Positions 42,627 through 51,375 of a stretch of 64,000 nucleotides of DNA are shown here, in pieces. Position numbers and translations under genes: made by a program. Below the pieces are notes generated by a model that had not been told where the DNA came from, made no database searches, and worked only from the letters and a program-made list of their open reading frames with translations. Positions within the stretch are counted from its first letter, which is position 1, and each line of letters opens with the position of its first letter. The stretch is from CAZQRP01 sp964596125. Its GTDB lineage: Bacteria; Chloroflexota; Dehalococcoidia; GIF9; UBA5629. The stretch lies in contig CAZQRP010000012.1 of the NCBI GenBank assembly GCA_964596125.1, positions 1 to 64,000 of the forward strand, in the 5' to 3' direction.

Positions 42627-44744
42627 GTGCAACTGAAACCGAACATAGCCCTCTGCCCCTCCTGCCATAAGTCAAAAGATCCAAACGAGGCAATCTGCAG
42701 TCATTGTGGCGCCAGATCATGTCCGAACAGTCATCTCCTCAGCCCCGGCTCTCGAATTTGTTCGCATTGTGGATGGGTCGACCATAACTGGAAGCCACAG
42801 ATGGGGTATCATACTCACGGCGTTGAAATCCATAAACCTTCGGGACCGACCGATGAACATGTCGAGTCCGGTTGTCCCCAATGTGGTGCTAAATCTGATA
42901 TCAGGTCCGGATACTGTCCGAGCTGTGGCGCTCTATTTGGTACGGGGCACTACGGGGAGACGCAGCAGAAAACAACGAGCTTTCCACCCGAAGCCGGGGA
43001 ACCTGCGCCAATACAAAGCGAACACTACGTTGTACGCCAGCAATTACCGGGAGTTCGTGACGTAAAACTGGAGTACACTTGTCCCAGATGTACCGCGAAA
43101 ATCGATCCCAAGTCGGGCATTTGCCCAAACTGTGGCTACATCGGTTCTATGCAGTATGAAATCTCGCAACCAAAGACAATCCCACCTGTATTTACGGCGG
43201 AAAAAATCACACCATTGAAGTCTCAAGGTTTCACCGGTCGTCAATATCAACGGCCCAGCGAACCCAGTCAAAAGCAAACCTGCCCCTCGTGCGGTGCTTC
43301 TATTTCCATAGACTCGCGGATCTGCCCGATGTGCGGTGCACGCTGCGGTTCCGGTCGGCCGCGGATGCAAAAGCAGCTCATCAGCATTGCAGAAAGAGAG
43401 CGGGGCAGTTCACCACCGGCAATAAGCTCTCTACCGTCAGCAGTCTCGTTTGCGGCTGCAGCGAGAGCTGATGTAGCCAGAGTACCCAGCATTCCTCTGC
43501 CGGAAAGGGCGCTCCCACGCGAGAAAAAAAGAGAAAAAAAAGAAAAAGTAGAAAAAATTAAAAAAGTAAAAGAACCGGGGTATCCGGAGGAGAAAAGAGG
43601 ATTCCCCCTGGGTCTTTTGCTGGCCGTTATAATTGTGGCTGTTGGACTGGTGGGTATGGTCGTCTATGTTGTCAGTCAGGAGTTTACTTCACCGGTTTCA
43701 GGGCCGTCACCATCACCACCGTCGACTGGCGTCGTAGATAAGACTCCACCGATAATCTCGGGACTAAGTTATTCCGATGTCAGTGGATCAAACGTCACGA
43801 TTAGCTGGGTTACAGATGAAAAAGCCAGCAGCAGGGTCGAATATTGCGATCCTGACGGCGTTTGTGGTTGGGGGGAAGAAAAAAGTCTGGTCAAAAACCA
43901 CTCTATAGCTATTAGTGACATCAAGCTCGATATTCCTTACCACATTACAGTGAAATCTGTAGACGCGAACGGCAATGAAGCCATAACTGAAGCAGACAGG
44001 ACATTCAAAACCGCAGTCACGGCTGACATAGACCCACCGTTGATTTCAGATACTACTGTTACCGATATTACTGAATCAAGTACCACCATTACCTGGAAAA
44101 CAAATGAAGAGGCAACCAGCCAGATTAAATACGGCCCGACTTCTTCCTACGGGACAACAACGGCCCTGGATAGCAATCTGACCATGACCCATAGTATGGA
44201 ACTGATCAATCTCAATCCCAACACAACTTACCACTTCAGGGTACTGTCAAAAGACGCCAGTAACAACGAAAGAGTGTCGGATGTAGACCAAACATTCACC
44301 ACCCTTGCTCCCGTCCCTGTCGGCTATGAAGTTGGCAATCGTGCCCCTGATTTCACACTGGAAAACCTTGACGGCGAAAGTGTCACTTTGAGTGACTTCC
44401 GGGGCAAGATAGTGATGGTCAACTTCTGGGCGACCTGGTGTGCTCCCTGTGTTGCTGAAATGCCTTACATCCAGGCAATTTCCACCGACTGGTCCGGTGA
44501 CAGGGAACTGGCGATATTCGCTATTAACGTCAAGGAGAGTGCTGCGGTTGCCCAGAGCTTTATTGACAGCAAAGGATATACCTTCCCCGTTCTGCTCGAT
44601 GTAAGCGGCGATGTGAAAACCAATTATAACGCAAGCACCATACCCAGAACGTTCTTCGTCGATACCGAAGGCATCATACAAAATGTCCAGGTCGGGCGTT
44701 TTCAAAGCCAGAGCGAGATAGAAAGCATACTCGACTCCCTATAA
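42627..44744 (+). CDS. Zinc-ribbon/membrane/FN3/TlpA-thioredoxin fusion protein
   Basis: A 705-residue protein with a GTG start. Layout: about five zinc ribbons (1-235; for example CPSCGASISIDSRICPMCG), a Lys/Glu-rich stretch (295-320), one transmembrane helix (about 325-350), two fibronectin-III-like domains (about 370-462 and 467-562) and a C-terminal TlpA/ResA thioredoxin domain (567-705) with WATWCAPC. With this topology the ribbons are cytoplasmic and the thioredoxin is outside the membrane. TlpA domains reduce disulfides, often in cytochrome maturation. The combination with zinc ribbons is unusual. It is not part of a visible maturation cluster. Confidence 0.85.
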   Translation: MQLKPNIALCPSCHKSKDPNEAICSHCGARSCPNSHLLSPGSRICSHCGWVDHNWKPQMGYHTHGVEIHKPSGPTDEHVESGCPQCGAKSDIRSGYCPSCGALFGTGHYGETQQKTTSFPPEAGEPAPIQSEHYVVRQQLPGVRDVKLEYTCPRCTAKIDPKSGICPNCGYIGSMQYEISQPKTIPPVFTAEKITPLKSQGFTGRQYQRPSEPSQKQTCPSCGASISIDSRICPMCGARCGSGRPRMQKQLISIAERERGSSPPAISSLPSAVSFAAAARADVARVPSIPLPERALPREKKREKKEKVEKIKKVKEPGYPEEKRGFPLGLLLAVIIVAVGLVGMVVYVVSQEFTSPVSGPSPSPPSTGVVDKTPPIISGLSYSDVSGSNVTISWVTDEKASSRVEYCDPDGVCGWGEEKSLVKNHSIAISDIKLDIPYHITVKSVDANGNEAITEADRTFKTAVTADIDPPLISDTTVTDITESSTTITWKTNEEATSQIKYGPTSSYGTTTALDSNLTMTHSMELINLNPNTTYHFRVLSKDASNNERVSDVDQTFTTLAPVPVGYEVGNRAPDFTLENLDGESVTLSDFRGKIVMVNFWATWCAPCVAEMPYIQAISTDWSGDRELAIFAINVKESAAVAQSFIDSKGYTFPVLLDVSGDVKTNYNASTIPRTFFVDTEGIIQNVQVGRFQSQSEIESILDSL

Positions 44745-45066
44745 ATGCAATGAGCCATCATTAAAAAGTCCATATTCCCTCTACTGCCCTTCAAAAGGTA
44801 CCCATAGTTGCCTCTAAAAAATTCTACAGTTCATACGGAGTCCGAAGCGGACCTCCATCCATTCAAAGTAACAGTTTGCTTAACCCTCGGTCTATTTGAA
44901 TTTAGAGACTGCTGCCCCGATTATATCGGGGTAAAGGTCTGGGAGTGTCCCCCATCTTTAAAAATCCCCCAAGCTTGAGGGATATAAGAGGTTGAATGTG
45001 AGTTTTTCAGCACCCCCTTTAAACAGGAAGCAGCGTCGCATGTTATAACTCCCGGCGTTACGTCCA
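44745..45066. repeat. Hairpin-rich dispersed repeat (copy A)
   Basis: This 320-base gap contains CCCCGA-TTATA-TCGGGG (44915-44931), then TCCCCCAAGCTTGAGGGA (44965-44982) and the sequence GTTGAATGTGAGTTTTTCAGC (about 44991-45011, printed as GTTGAATGTGAG plus TTTTTCAGC). A matching block occurs at 56515-56573. No gene is apparent. Confidence 0.55.
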
Positions 45067-45747
45067 TTATTTTTTCTTTAGCATCTTATGCAGTTCAGGG
45101 AGACGGCCGTAGATAATAACTCTATCACCTATCTCTAGTATCTCATCCGCTTTAGGTAGGGATATCCACCTGTTACCACGCTCAATACCCTGGATAAATA
45201 ACGTGTTCTCTTTCAATGCCTCCTCCAAAAAGGACCTGTCGAGCAAGAGTGAATTTTCAGTAACGATTACCCGCATAAGCCCGAATTCTTGCATCAGCAG
45301 GAACAGATCCTCCGTTGTAGTATCTCCAAAGGTACGCAACTTTAAAATCCGGTTTTCAATAAACTTCTCCCACCTTCTCACCAGACCCTGACGGCTAACG
45401 AGTTTATAGACCAGATATATCCCTGCAATAAGGACGAGTATGGTTATCGGAATCTGGAAACCTTCGCTCACTACGATAGACGAGGTGGCACTTACTATAA
45501 CGGTCACAATTCCCGCATTGCCAAGTATCATCAGCCATATCATGATCTGTCGCCTCTGGGGATGGTTCACCACAATTTCCGCCTCCCTCGTAGTGAATCC
45601 CGTTCCGGAGAATGCGGATAAAGCCTGGAACCTGGCCCTTTGCTCCGTCATCCCTGTCATCATCAATGCAATGGCAGCTCCCCTTACAATCAAGAAAGAT
45701 ACGATTATTACCAGAAAAGTAGGTAACAGCAAATATAGACCACCCAT
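45067..45747 (-). CDS. Membrane protein with TrkA-C (RCK-C) domain
   Basis: A 226-residue protein with AGGAGG before the ATG. It has three predicted helices (about 3-25, 60-85, 95-118) and a loop with FQALSAFSGTGFTTREAE, which resembles the TrkH-type ion-filter motif. A C-terminal TrkA-C domain (about 145-226: MRVIVTENSLLLDRSF, GDRVIIYGRL) would bind ligand in the cytoplasm. The protein is short for a full potassium transporter. It may gate another channel or be a reduced one. Confidence 0.75.
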   Translation of the reverse strand: MGGLYLLLPTFLVIIVSFLIVRGAAIALMMTGMTEQRARFQALSAFSGTGFTTREAEIVVNHPQRRQIMIWLMILGNAGIVTVIVSATSSIVVSEGFQIPITILVLIAGIYLVYKLVSRQGLVRRWEKFIENRILKLRTFGDTTTEDLFLLMQEFGLMRVIVTENSLLLDRSFLEEALKENTLFIQGIERGNRWISLPKADEILEIGDRVIIYGRLPELHKMLKKK

Positions 45748-46091
45748 GTTAGCTACCTCCTCATTATCATTATCCCGGCAAAGTACCCTTCACATTGTAC
45801 AATAATACTGCTCTATCGAGAACTATCTGAAACTACATGCCGGTAAATACCATCTACGACCTCCTACAAGACTACGACGAACTGCCGCCTTGAGCAACAA
45901 CAATGCGGCATAGACTCAGTTGAAAACGCGACCGGGCCATGGCATCAGTGCCATCCAGCCGCAGATAAATACGGACATTCTTGACTGTTTTTCCGTTGTT
46001 CTTACGATAAGGACTGCCTTCTCTGGGCTTTTCGGTTCAATTGACCGTACCGATAAGCTGCTGCTATAATCAACACCCGGAGAATGATTTT
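45748..46091. other. Intergenic region, nothing recognised
   Basis: About 340 bases between two opposing genes. No convincing gene, tRNA or hairpin is seen. Confidence 0.4.
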
Positions 46092-46274
46092 ATGATTACC
46101 GGTGCGTTTATTTTCGGCTTAATTTTTACCATCCTGGCCATTTTTGACATCATCCACAATCAACTTGGATTCTTCCCCTTCGAGTTTCATTTCGAGCCTC
46201 TGGACACCATTATAGCTATCGGGGTGGCCCTCATCCTGCTTGCGGTCGTATTTCGCACAGAGACCAAAAACTAG
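46092..46274 (+). CDS. Small two-helix membrane protein
   Basis: A 60-residue protein. ATG at 46092 has GGAGA about 8 bases upstream; an earlier in-frame ATG has none. Two transmembrane helices (about 2-22 and 36-55: ITGAFIFGLIFTILAIFDII, TIIAIGVALILLAVVF) flank a short aromatic loop (GFFPFEFHFEP). No family is recognised. Such proteins often regulate or assemble larger membrane complexes. Confidence 0.6.
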   Translation: MITGAFIFGLIFTILAIFDIIHNQLGFFPFEFHFEPLDTIIAIGVALILLAVVFRTETKN

Positions 46275-46386
46275 ACATTTTTCTGAAGAAACCGCCGCAG
46301 TTCTACGGATGGTGAGGTCAGAAAGAAAATCCCTGTCTTGATATCAGAAGCAGTGGAATGGTATCACTACAGGTAGCAATTACAAA

Positions 46387-46533
46387 TTAAACGCTGCACC
46401 AGAAGGAAGGAGTCATCATGCAGGCAGCGGCTGTTCCATATACCAAGAATAAAACACCAGACCCGATAATAGCTGTGCCGGCTATTTTTCGTTTCCGTCC
46501 GGACTCTCGGATTAAGGTACTATCCTTCTGCAT
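46387..46533 (-). CDS. Candidate small membrane protein (48 aa)
   Basis: On the minus strand, ATG at 46533 is preceded by AAAGGAGT and opens a 48-codon frame ending TAA at 46387. The peptide has a basic N-terminus (RESGRKRK), one hydrophobic helix (IAGTAIIGSGVLFLVYGTAAA) and a short Cys-containing tail (CMMTPSFWCSV). Ribosome-binding site, length and single-helix design suggest a real microprotein. The rest of the 46275-46730 gap shows no gene. No homologue is known to me. Confidence 0.45.
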   Translation of the reverse strand: MQKDSTLIRESGRKRKIAGTAIIGSGVLFLVYGTAAACMMTPSFWCSV

Positions 46534-46730
46534 GGCATTACTCCTTTAAAAGGTAATTTTTATCCTGTACCATTCCTGCTGCCATGGCAGCAATTTTTAT
46601 TCATAGTTTTTCCTCTTACTCATGATTTAAAGTAGTGGTTCACATTACCAAATCTTGCTGTAGTTAATGGTTGATTCAACGTGGTCTTCTTGAAATTTCC
46701 CGTTTAAACTACTGTAGAGCAGGTAGTATC

Positions 46731-47687
46731 CTACAGGGTTATTACCACTTTCCCTCTGGCGTGCCCTTCTTCGGCATACCTGTGAGCCTCGGCAGTTTCC
46801 ATAAGAGGATACGTTCTGTCAATTACTGTTTTTATCTTTCCTTCCTCAATAGCCTCTTTCAGAAAGATGAGGTCTTCGGTATGGTATGGTGGCATAGCAA
46901 ATATGGCTCTCTTACTACCCGCCTTTGAAGTCCACAGCATATGCAGAAGCAGTGGAATGGTAGCTACCGTAGAAAGATAGAAGCCTTTTTGATTCAGCGA
47001 GTTTTTACATTGTGAAAACGACCTTTTGCCTACCGCGTCGAAGATAATATCGTACGTCTGGTCGTTTTTAGTGAAGTCCTCTTTTGTGTAATCTATTATC
47101 CGGTCTGCACCGATGGACTGCACCATTTCCAGGTTCGCTGTGCTGCATACCCCGGTAACGTCTGCCCCGAAGTATTTAGCCAGTTGCACGGCAAATGTGC
47201 CCACTCCACCGGAAGCCCCGTTAATAAGAACCCTTTTCCCGCTCTGAATATGACCATAATCTCTGAGGAATAGCAGGGCGATACAAGCCCCAAAAGGAAC
47301 TGCGGCAGCTTCCTCATAGGTCATATTAGTTGGCTTAATGCCCACTTTTTCTTCGGGCATACAGACATACTCGGCGTGAGCACCGGAAGGAGGTCCTCCT
47401 CCATAGACCTGGTCACCCGGCTTGAACAGTTTAACATCTTTGCCTGCCGCTTCAACTTCCCCGGAAAACTCAACTCCCAGTATGTGATAACCGGCCTTCG
47501 GTTTCAGCAGCCCTGTCATGAAGCGGGCGATAAGCGTTTTACCATTGCGAAATCTCCAGTCCATCGGCGTCACTGTTGAGGCATGGACTTTGATGAGGAC
47601 TTCACTATCCTTTGGCTCAGGTCTTTCTACCTCTTTTAGCTCCAGAACATCAGGCGGTCCGTATTTCGTATAGACAATCGCCTTCAT
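46731..47687 (-). CDS. Zinc-independent MDR-family NAD(P)-dependent oxidoreductase
   Basis: A 318-residue medium-chain dehydrogenase/reductase with GGAGGG before its ATG. The catalytic domain has VLIKVHASTVTPMDWRFRNG and GVEFSGEVEAAG; the Rossmann nucleotide-binding motif is GASGGVGTFAVQLAKYFGA. There is no structural-zinc Cys cluster, so it belongs to the quinone-oxidoreductase/enoyl-reductase-like group that uses NADPH. Substrate unknown. Monocistronic. Confidence 0.88.
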   Translation of the reverse strand: MKAIVYTKYGPPDVLELKEVERPEPKDSEVLIKVHASTVTPMDWRFRNGKTLIARFMTGLLKPKAGYHILGVEFSGEVEAAGKDVKLFKPGDQVYGGGPPSGAHAEYVCMPEEKVGIKPTNMTYEEAAAVPFGACIALLFLRDYGHIQSGKRVLINGASGGVGTFAVQLAKYFGADVTGVCSTANLEMVQSIGADRIIDYTKEDFTKNDQTYDIIFDAVGKRSFSQCKNSLNQKGFYLSTVATIPLLLHMLWTSKAGSKRAIFAMPPYHTEDLIFLKEAIEEGKIKTVIDRTYPLMETAEAHRYAEEGHARGKVVITL

Positions 47688-47853
47688 ATTGCCCCCTCCA
47701 TTTAGCTTTCCATACTGGCTAAGGCATTCTTCATTGTAGGAAATGCTATCGACTATTCTAGTAAAGGTTTTCCAAGCCAGTCAATAGTGTCAGGAATTAC
47801 CTCATCCAGGTAGTTGGCACAATTGACTGGCTTAGGATTAATGAAATCATAAA

Positions 47854-48324
47854 TTACGGGGTTTGTGTCTTATACTTGGAGAATCCCTTCCTTGCCATCA
47901 GCATACTGACCAGAATGACTATGCCGAATACCAGGAATATATAGGTCTGCGGGCAGGCCATTCGCCAGTTGAGGATAACCACCTCGTATAGCCCCTGGAC
48001 TACCCCGTTCGTCAGCATCATGGTGCCCCAGATAATACCCGGTACCCAGGCAAATCTCTTCCGCTGTTTGAGCCCCAGAGCGCAAAATATCCCGATTATA
48101 CCGATCCAGATTTCTTCCCATAAGGGCTTTAGCATTGCCATGTTCATGAAACCGAGGGCTCTTTCCTCAATGATTTTCACGTCGAATGAAGAACCCGCCC
48201 ATTGTTTTACCCCGTTTTCCAGAATCGTATTGTCGTTACTGATGGTAAATACGGTCCACCCGATGAAAAGAACCGACACAATCAACATTACCAGCCAAAC
48301 ATTCTTTCCCTTTTCTTCAGTCAT
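47854..48324 (-). CDS. Four-helix membrane protein
   Basis: A 156-residue protein with AAAGGAGT before its ATG. Four helices are predicted: about 10-28, 72-88, 95-112 and 125-145. Loops carry no recognisable motif. The only soluble segment of any size is the first loop (about 30-65), with NDNTILENGVKQWAG. The family is not recognised. It lies downstream of the MDR gene's promoter side but is separately transcribed. Confidence 0.55.
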   Translation of the reverse strand: MTEEKGKNVWLVMLIVSVLFIGWTVFTISNDNTILENGVKQWAGSSFDVKIIEERALGFMNMAMLKPLWEEIWIGIIGIFCALGLKQRKRFAWVPGIIWGTMMLTNGVVQGLYEVVILNWRMACPQTYIFLVFGIVILVSMLMARKGFSKYKTQTP

Positions 48325-48839
48325 TTTTTACTCCTTTTAGCTCTGTATTTTGGTAATACATGGTGGCTCTCAGCGAAACGCCCTCTACGCTCTAAACTCT
48401 CCTTTATGGTAGTTATACAACTATTTCGTCTCCCATATTGTATGATACTACACTCTATGCCCATTTCTTCTACTTCACGCTGGAACAACCGGTCATCTGC
48501 CGGACTAATTTTCCTTTGCTATAAGAAATCGCCATTATAACGACAGGGGACAACTCCATTGCTCGATTGAATAAGACGGGCTTTTATCTTATGATAGACG
48601 GTCTGGACGTATCTTCACAGGTCATTCTATTATAACAATTCCATCAGACACCTGCTCACAGGTGTCACCAGTGCTTCAGGAAGCGGCAGCCAAACGCTTT
48701 GACGGTGCCTTCAACGCACTATATAATAAACAGGAAAATCAGGCTGTCGAAAAATCTGGTTAGCTATCCGTTAGCTTTTTTAGTTATGTCTACTTAAAAA
48801 AGATTATATAGAGGCAAATTTAGCTTCAAAAAGCAACCT
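48325..48839. other. Intergenic region before tRNA-Ser, no intact gene
   Basis: About 515 bases. A perfect 8-bp hairpin (GACACCTG-CTCA-CAGGTGTC, 48647-48666) is present with no T-run. A 40-codon frame around 48638-48763 contains VLQEAAAKRFDGAF, which weakly recalls the N-terminal part of TnpB-type proteins, but it is too short to assign. Confidence 0.35.
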
Positions 48840-48924
48840 GGAGGGGTGGCCGAGTGGACTATGGCGACGGTCTTGAAAACCGTTTTCGCGAAAGCGAACG
48901 TGGGTTCGAATCCCACCCCCTCCG
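48840..48924 (+). tRNA. tRNA-Ser (anticodon UGA)
   Basis: A 85-base cloverleaf with acceptor stem GGAGGGG/CCCCTCC, D-arm GGCCGAGTGGACTATGGC, anticodon stem ACGGT/ACCGT with loop CT-TGA-AA, a long variable arm TTCGC-GAAA-GCGAA and T-arm GGGTTCGAATCCC. The long variable arm and UGA anticodon identify a class II serine tRNA reading UCA and wobble codons. The 3' CCA is not encoded (GCATA follows). It is not the selenocysteine tRNA, whose anticodon is UCA. Confidence 0.97.
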
Positions 48925-49044
48925 CATAATAATGACGAACAGGACTGAGCAGGACGGCAGGTCATATTGCAAGGGATGTCCCGGTGCGTTCGTCCCGTAT
49001 AGCTGAGTATACATGCCAACGTTTTAACGATGGATATCCGCTAG

Positions 49045-50217
49045 ATGAAGATCCACGAATACCAGGCGAAAGCATTACTGTCCGAATATGGTATACCCGT
49101 GCCCGCACGTGGAGTAGCTGCGACACCGGCGGAAGCCCGGAGGGTGGCTGCTGACCTCGGCGGTACCGTAGCAATCAAAGCCCAGGTCTATGCCGGCGGC
49201 AGGGGCAAAGCCGGGGCGATAAAGATGGCGGGTACTCCCGATGAGGCAGAGAAACTTGCCGGGCAGTTAATCGGCACCAGGCTGGTGACCTATCAGACGA
49301 CCCCTGAAGGGGTGCCAGTCAGCAAAGTCCTGGTAGAGAAGTCCGTGGTCTTCAACCGCGAGCTCTATATCAGTATCATTGTCGACGGCGCCAGCCGGAC
49401 GCCGGTAATGATTGCCAGTGAAGAGGGCGGGGCGGATATCGAGGACATAGCCCGGACCAGCCCGGAGAAACTGCACAGGGTGTACATCGATCCCGCAGCC
49501 GGCTTCCGCACAGACCAGGGGCATACGCTGGCCCGTGAAATGAACCTGGAACAGGCACAGGTACAGCCTGCTACCGACCTTATGGTCAATCTCTACAGGC
49601 TGTTTCAGGAAAAAGACTGCTCCCTGGTTGAAATCAATCCTCTGGTTGTTACCGCCGGCGGCGGGCTCATGGCGCTCGATGCCAAGATAAACTTCGACGA
49701 TAACGCCCTTTTCCGCCACAGCGATATCGAGCAGCTCCGCGACCTGGAACAGGAAGACCCGCTTGAAGTCAAAGCCAGAGAGCTAGGAGTTAACAATTAT
49801 ATCAAGATGGACGGCGACATCGGCTGCATGGTCAACGGCGCCGGTCTGGCGATGGCGGTTATGGACCTTATCACTCAGGCCGGTGGCAGTCCGGCGAACT
49901 TCCTTGATATCGGCACGGTCAATACTACCGACCGGGTGGTCGGCGCTTTTAAAGTCTTTACCAGCGATCCTGATGTGAAAGCGATTCTGGTGAACATATT
50001 CGGCGGCATAGCCCGGGTCGATGTTATCGCCCGGGGTATTGTCGAAGCTCATAAACAGATGGCTGTCCGTACTCCACTGGTTATCAGGCTTGCCGGGACC
50101 AATGTCGATGAGGGTAAACGTATTCTGGCGGAATCCAAAATAGACTTTATTGAGGCAGCCGATTTTTACGATGCAGCACGTAAAGCAGTAGCTGCTGCTA
50201 AAGGAAGCATGAGGTGA
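49045..50217 (+). CDS. sucC: Succinyl-CoA synthetase (ADP/GDP-forming) beta subunit
   Basis: A 390-residue ATP-grasp CoA ligase. It has the N-terminal MKIHEYQAKALLSEYGIPVP and GGRGKAGAIKMAG nucleotide-binding motif, and a C-terminal CoA-ligase domain (NFLDIGTVNTTDRVVGAFKVF and NIFGGIARVDVIARGIVEA). Its stop overlaps the sucD start (GTGA), so synthesis of the two is coupled. It lies 120 bases after tRNA-Ser. It makes ATP or GTP from succinyl-CoA in the TCA cycle, or an equivalent reaction with another acyl-CoA. Confidence 0.96.
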   Translation: MKIHEYQAKALLSEYGIPVPARGVAATPAEARRVAADLGGTVAIKAQVYAGGRGKAGAIKMAGTPDEAEKLAGQLIGTRLVTYQTTPEGVPVSKVLVEKSVVFNRELYISIIVDGASRTPVMIASEEGGADIEDIARTSPEKLHRVYIDPAAGFRTDQGHTLAREMNLEQAQVQPATDLMVNLYRLFQEKDCSLVEINPLVVTAGGGLMALDAKINFDDNALFRHSDIEQLRDLEQEDPLEVKARELGVNNYIKMDGDIGCMVNGAGLAMAVMDLITQAGGSPANFLDIGTVNTTDRVVGAFKVFTSDPDVKAILVNIFGGIARVDVIARGIVEAHKQMAVRTPLVIRLAGTNVDEGKRILAESKIDFIEAADFYDAARKAVAAAKGSMR

Positions 50218-51086
50218 GCATTTTAATCGATAAAGAGACCCGGTTACTTGTCCAGGGAATAACGGGTACTGAAGGCAGCTTTCACACGCAACGGTGTATC
50301 GAATACGGCACCAGAGTAGTTGCCGGAGTTACGCCGGGCAAGGGGGGTAGTGAAGCATGCGGCGCAGCCGTTTTCGACACTGTCGAGAGGGCAATGAACA
50401 AGACCGGAGCCAATGCCAGCATGATTTTTGTACCGCCTGCTTTTGCAGTCGATGCCCTGATAGAAGCCATCGACTGCGGGATCCCGCTGGTCGTCTGCAT
50501 CACTGAAGGTATACCGGTCCGGGATATGGTGCTGGTGCACAGCTATCTGAAAGGGAAGCCGACCCGGCTTATCGGCCCTAACTGTCCGGGGCTTATCTCT
50601 CCCGGGAAATGTAAAGCAGGTCTCATGGACAGTGCCATTCATCTTCCCGGCACTGTCGGTGTTGTTTCCCGAAGCGGAACTCTCACCTACGAAACAGTTG
50701 CCCAGCTCACAGGTCTGGGCATAGGCCAGTCCACCTGTGTCGGTATCGGCGGCGATTCACTGCCCGGCAGCACCTTCGTCGATATACTCAGACTGTTCCA
50801 GGAAGACGATGATACCGGGGCGGTTGTGCTTATCGGTGAAATAGGCGGCACTCTTGAGCAGGAGGCGGCAGACTATATCCGGCAGAACATGACCAAACCC
50901 GTCGTTGCCTTTGTAGCCGGAATGACCGCACCGGCAGGGAAAAGAATGGGGCACGCCGGAGCTATTATCAGCGGCAGCTCAGGCAGAGCCGATGAGAAGA
51001 GGGAAGCCCTGGCAAACGCCGGCGCTGTCATCGCGCCCGGCCCGGCTGAAATCGGGCTTACCATGAGCAAGGTGCTGAGCAAATAA
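50214..51086 (+). CDS. sucD: Succinyl-CoA synthetase alpha subunit
   Basis: A 290-residue alpha subunit starting at GTG, overlapping sucC by 4 bases. It has the CoA-binding Rossmann domain (LVQGITGTEGSFHTQRCIEYGTRVVAGVTPGKGG, seen here as GITGTEGSFH and GVTPGKGG), and PNCPGLISPGKCKAG. The phosphorylated His is in GRMGHAGAIISG-like KRMGHAGAIISGSSG. Standard for the ADP-forming form; whether it uses ATP or GTP cannot be told. Confidence 0.96.
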   Translation: MSILIDKETRLLVQGITGTEGSFHTQRCIEYGTRVVAGVTPGKGGSEACGAAVFDTVERAMNKTGANASMIFVPPAFAVDALIEAIDCGIPLVVCITEGIPVRDMVLVHSYLKGKPTRLIGPNCPGLISPGKCKAGLMDSAIHLPGTVGVVSRSGTLTYETVAQLTGLGIGQSTCVGIGGDSLPGSTFVDILRLFQEDDDTGAVVLIGEIGGTLEQEAADYIRQNMTKPVVAFVAGMTAPAGKRMGHAGAIISGSSGRADEKREALANAGAVIAPGPAEIGLTMSKVLSK

Positions 51087-51147
51087 TGACACAGTAACAG
51101 GGAGGCCTTACTGATCCTCCAACGGCATAGCCCCGGAAATGAAAGAA

Positions 51148-51363
51148 CTATTTATACGCTATCATCAGCGTGGCCGGGACCCTTAATTTGATTGCTCCCT
51201 CTACCGGACATTCATCAACGCAACAGTTGCAGTACGTGCAGAATTCCGGGTAAGCGACCACAGGGACCTCCTGCGCCTCCGAGCCGAAAAAGACATCTTC
51301 GGAACAATAGTCAACACACTGCCCGCAGCAAATACACTCTTCCGGATTTATAATAGGTGGCAT
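51148..51363 (-). CDS. 2x[4Fe-4S] ferredoxin
   Basis: A 71-residue ferredoxin with GGGAGG before its ATG. Both cluster motifs are complete: CICCGQCVDYC and CTYCNCCVDECP, giving two 4Fe-4S clusters. It follows the flavoprotein gene by 12 bases, so it is probably its electron donor or acceptor. The pair resembles the AprA/AprB arrangement, but the ferredoxin is shorter than AprB. Confidence 0.9.
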   Translation of the reverse strand: MPPIINPEECICCGQCVDYCSEDVFFGSEAQEVPVVAYPEFCTYCNCCVDECPVEGAIKLRVPATLMIAYK

Positions 51364-51375
51364 GACTCCCTCCCG

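Noticed and set aside
48638..48763. Short frame with VLQEAAAKRFDGAF, weakly like the N-terminal part of TnpB
   Set aside because: Only about 40 codons, one weak motif and no terminal repeats or catalytic residues.
48840..48924. tRNA-Ser(UGA) as tRNA-Sec
   Set aside because: The anticodon is UGA, not UCA, and the 7-bp acceptor stem is that of a normal serine tRNA.
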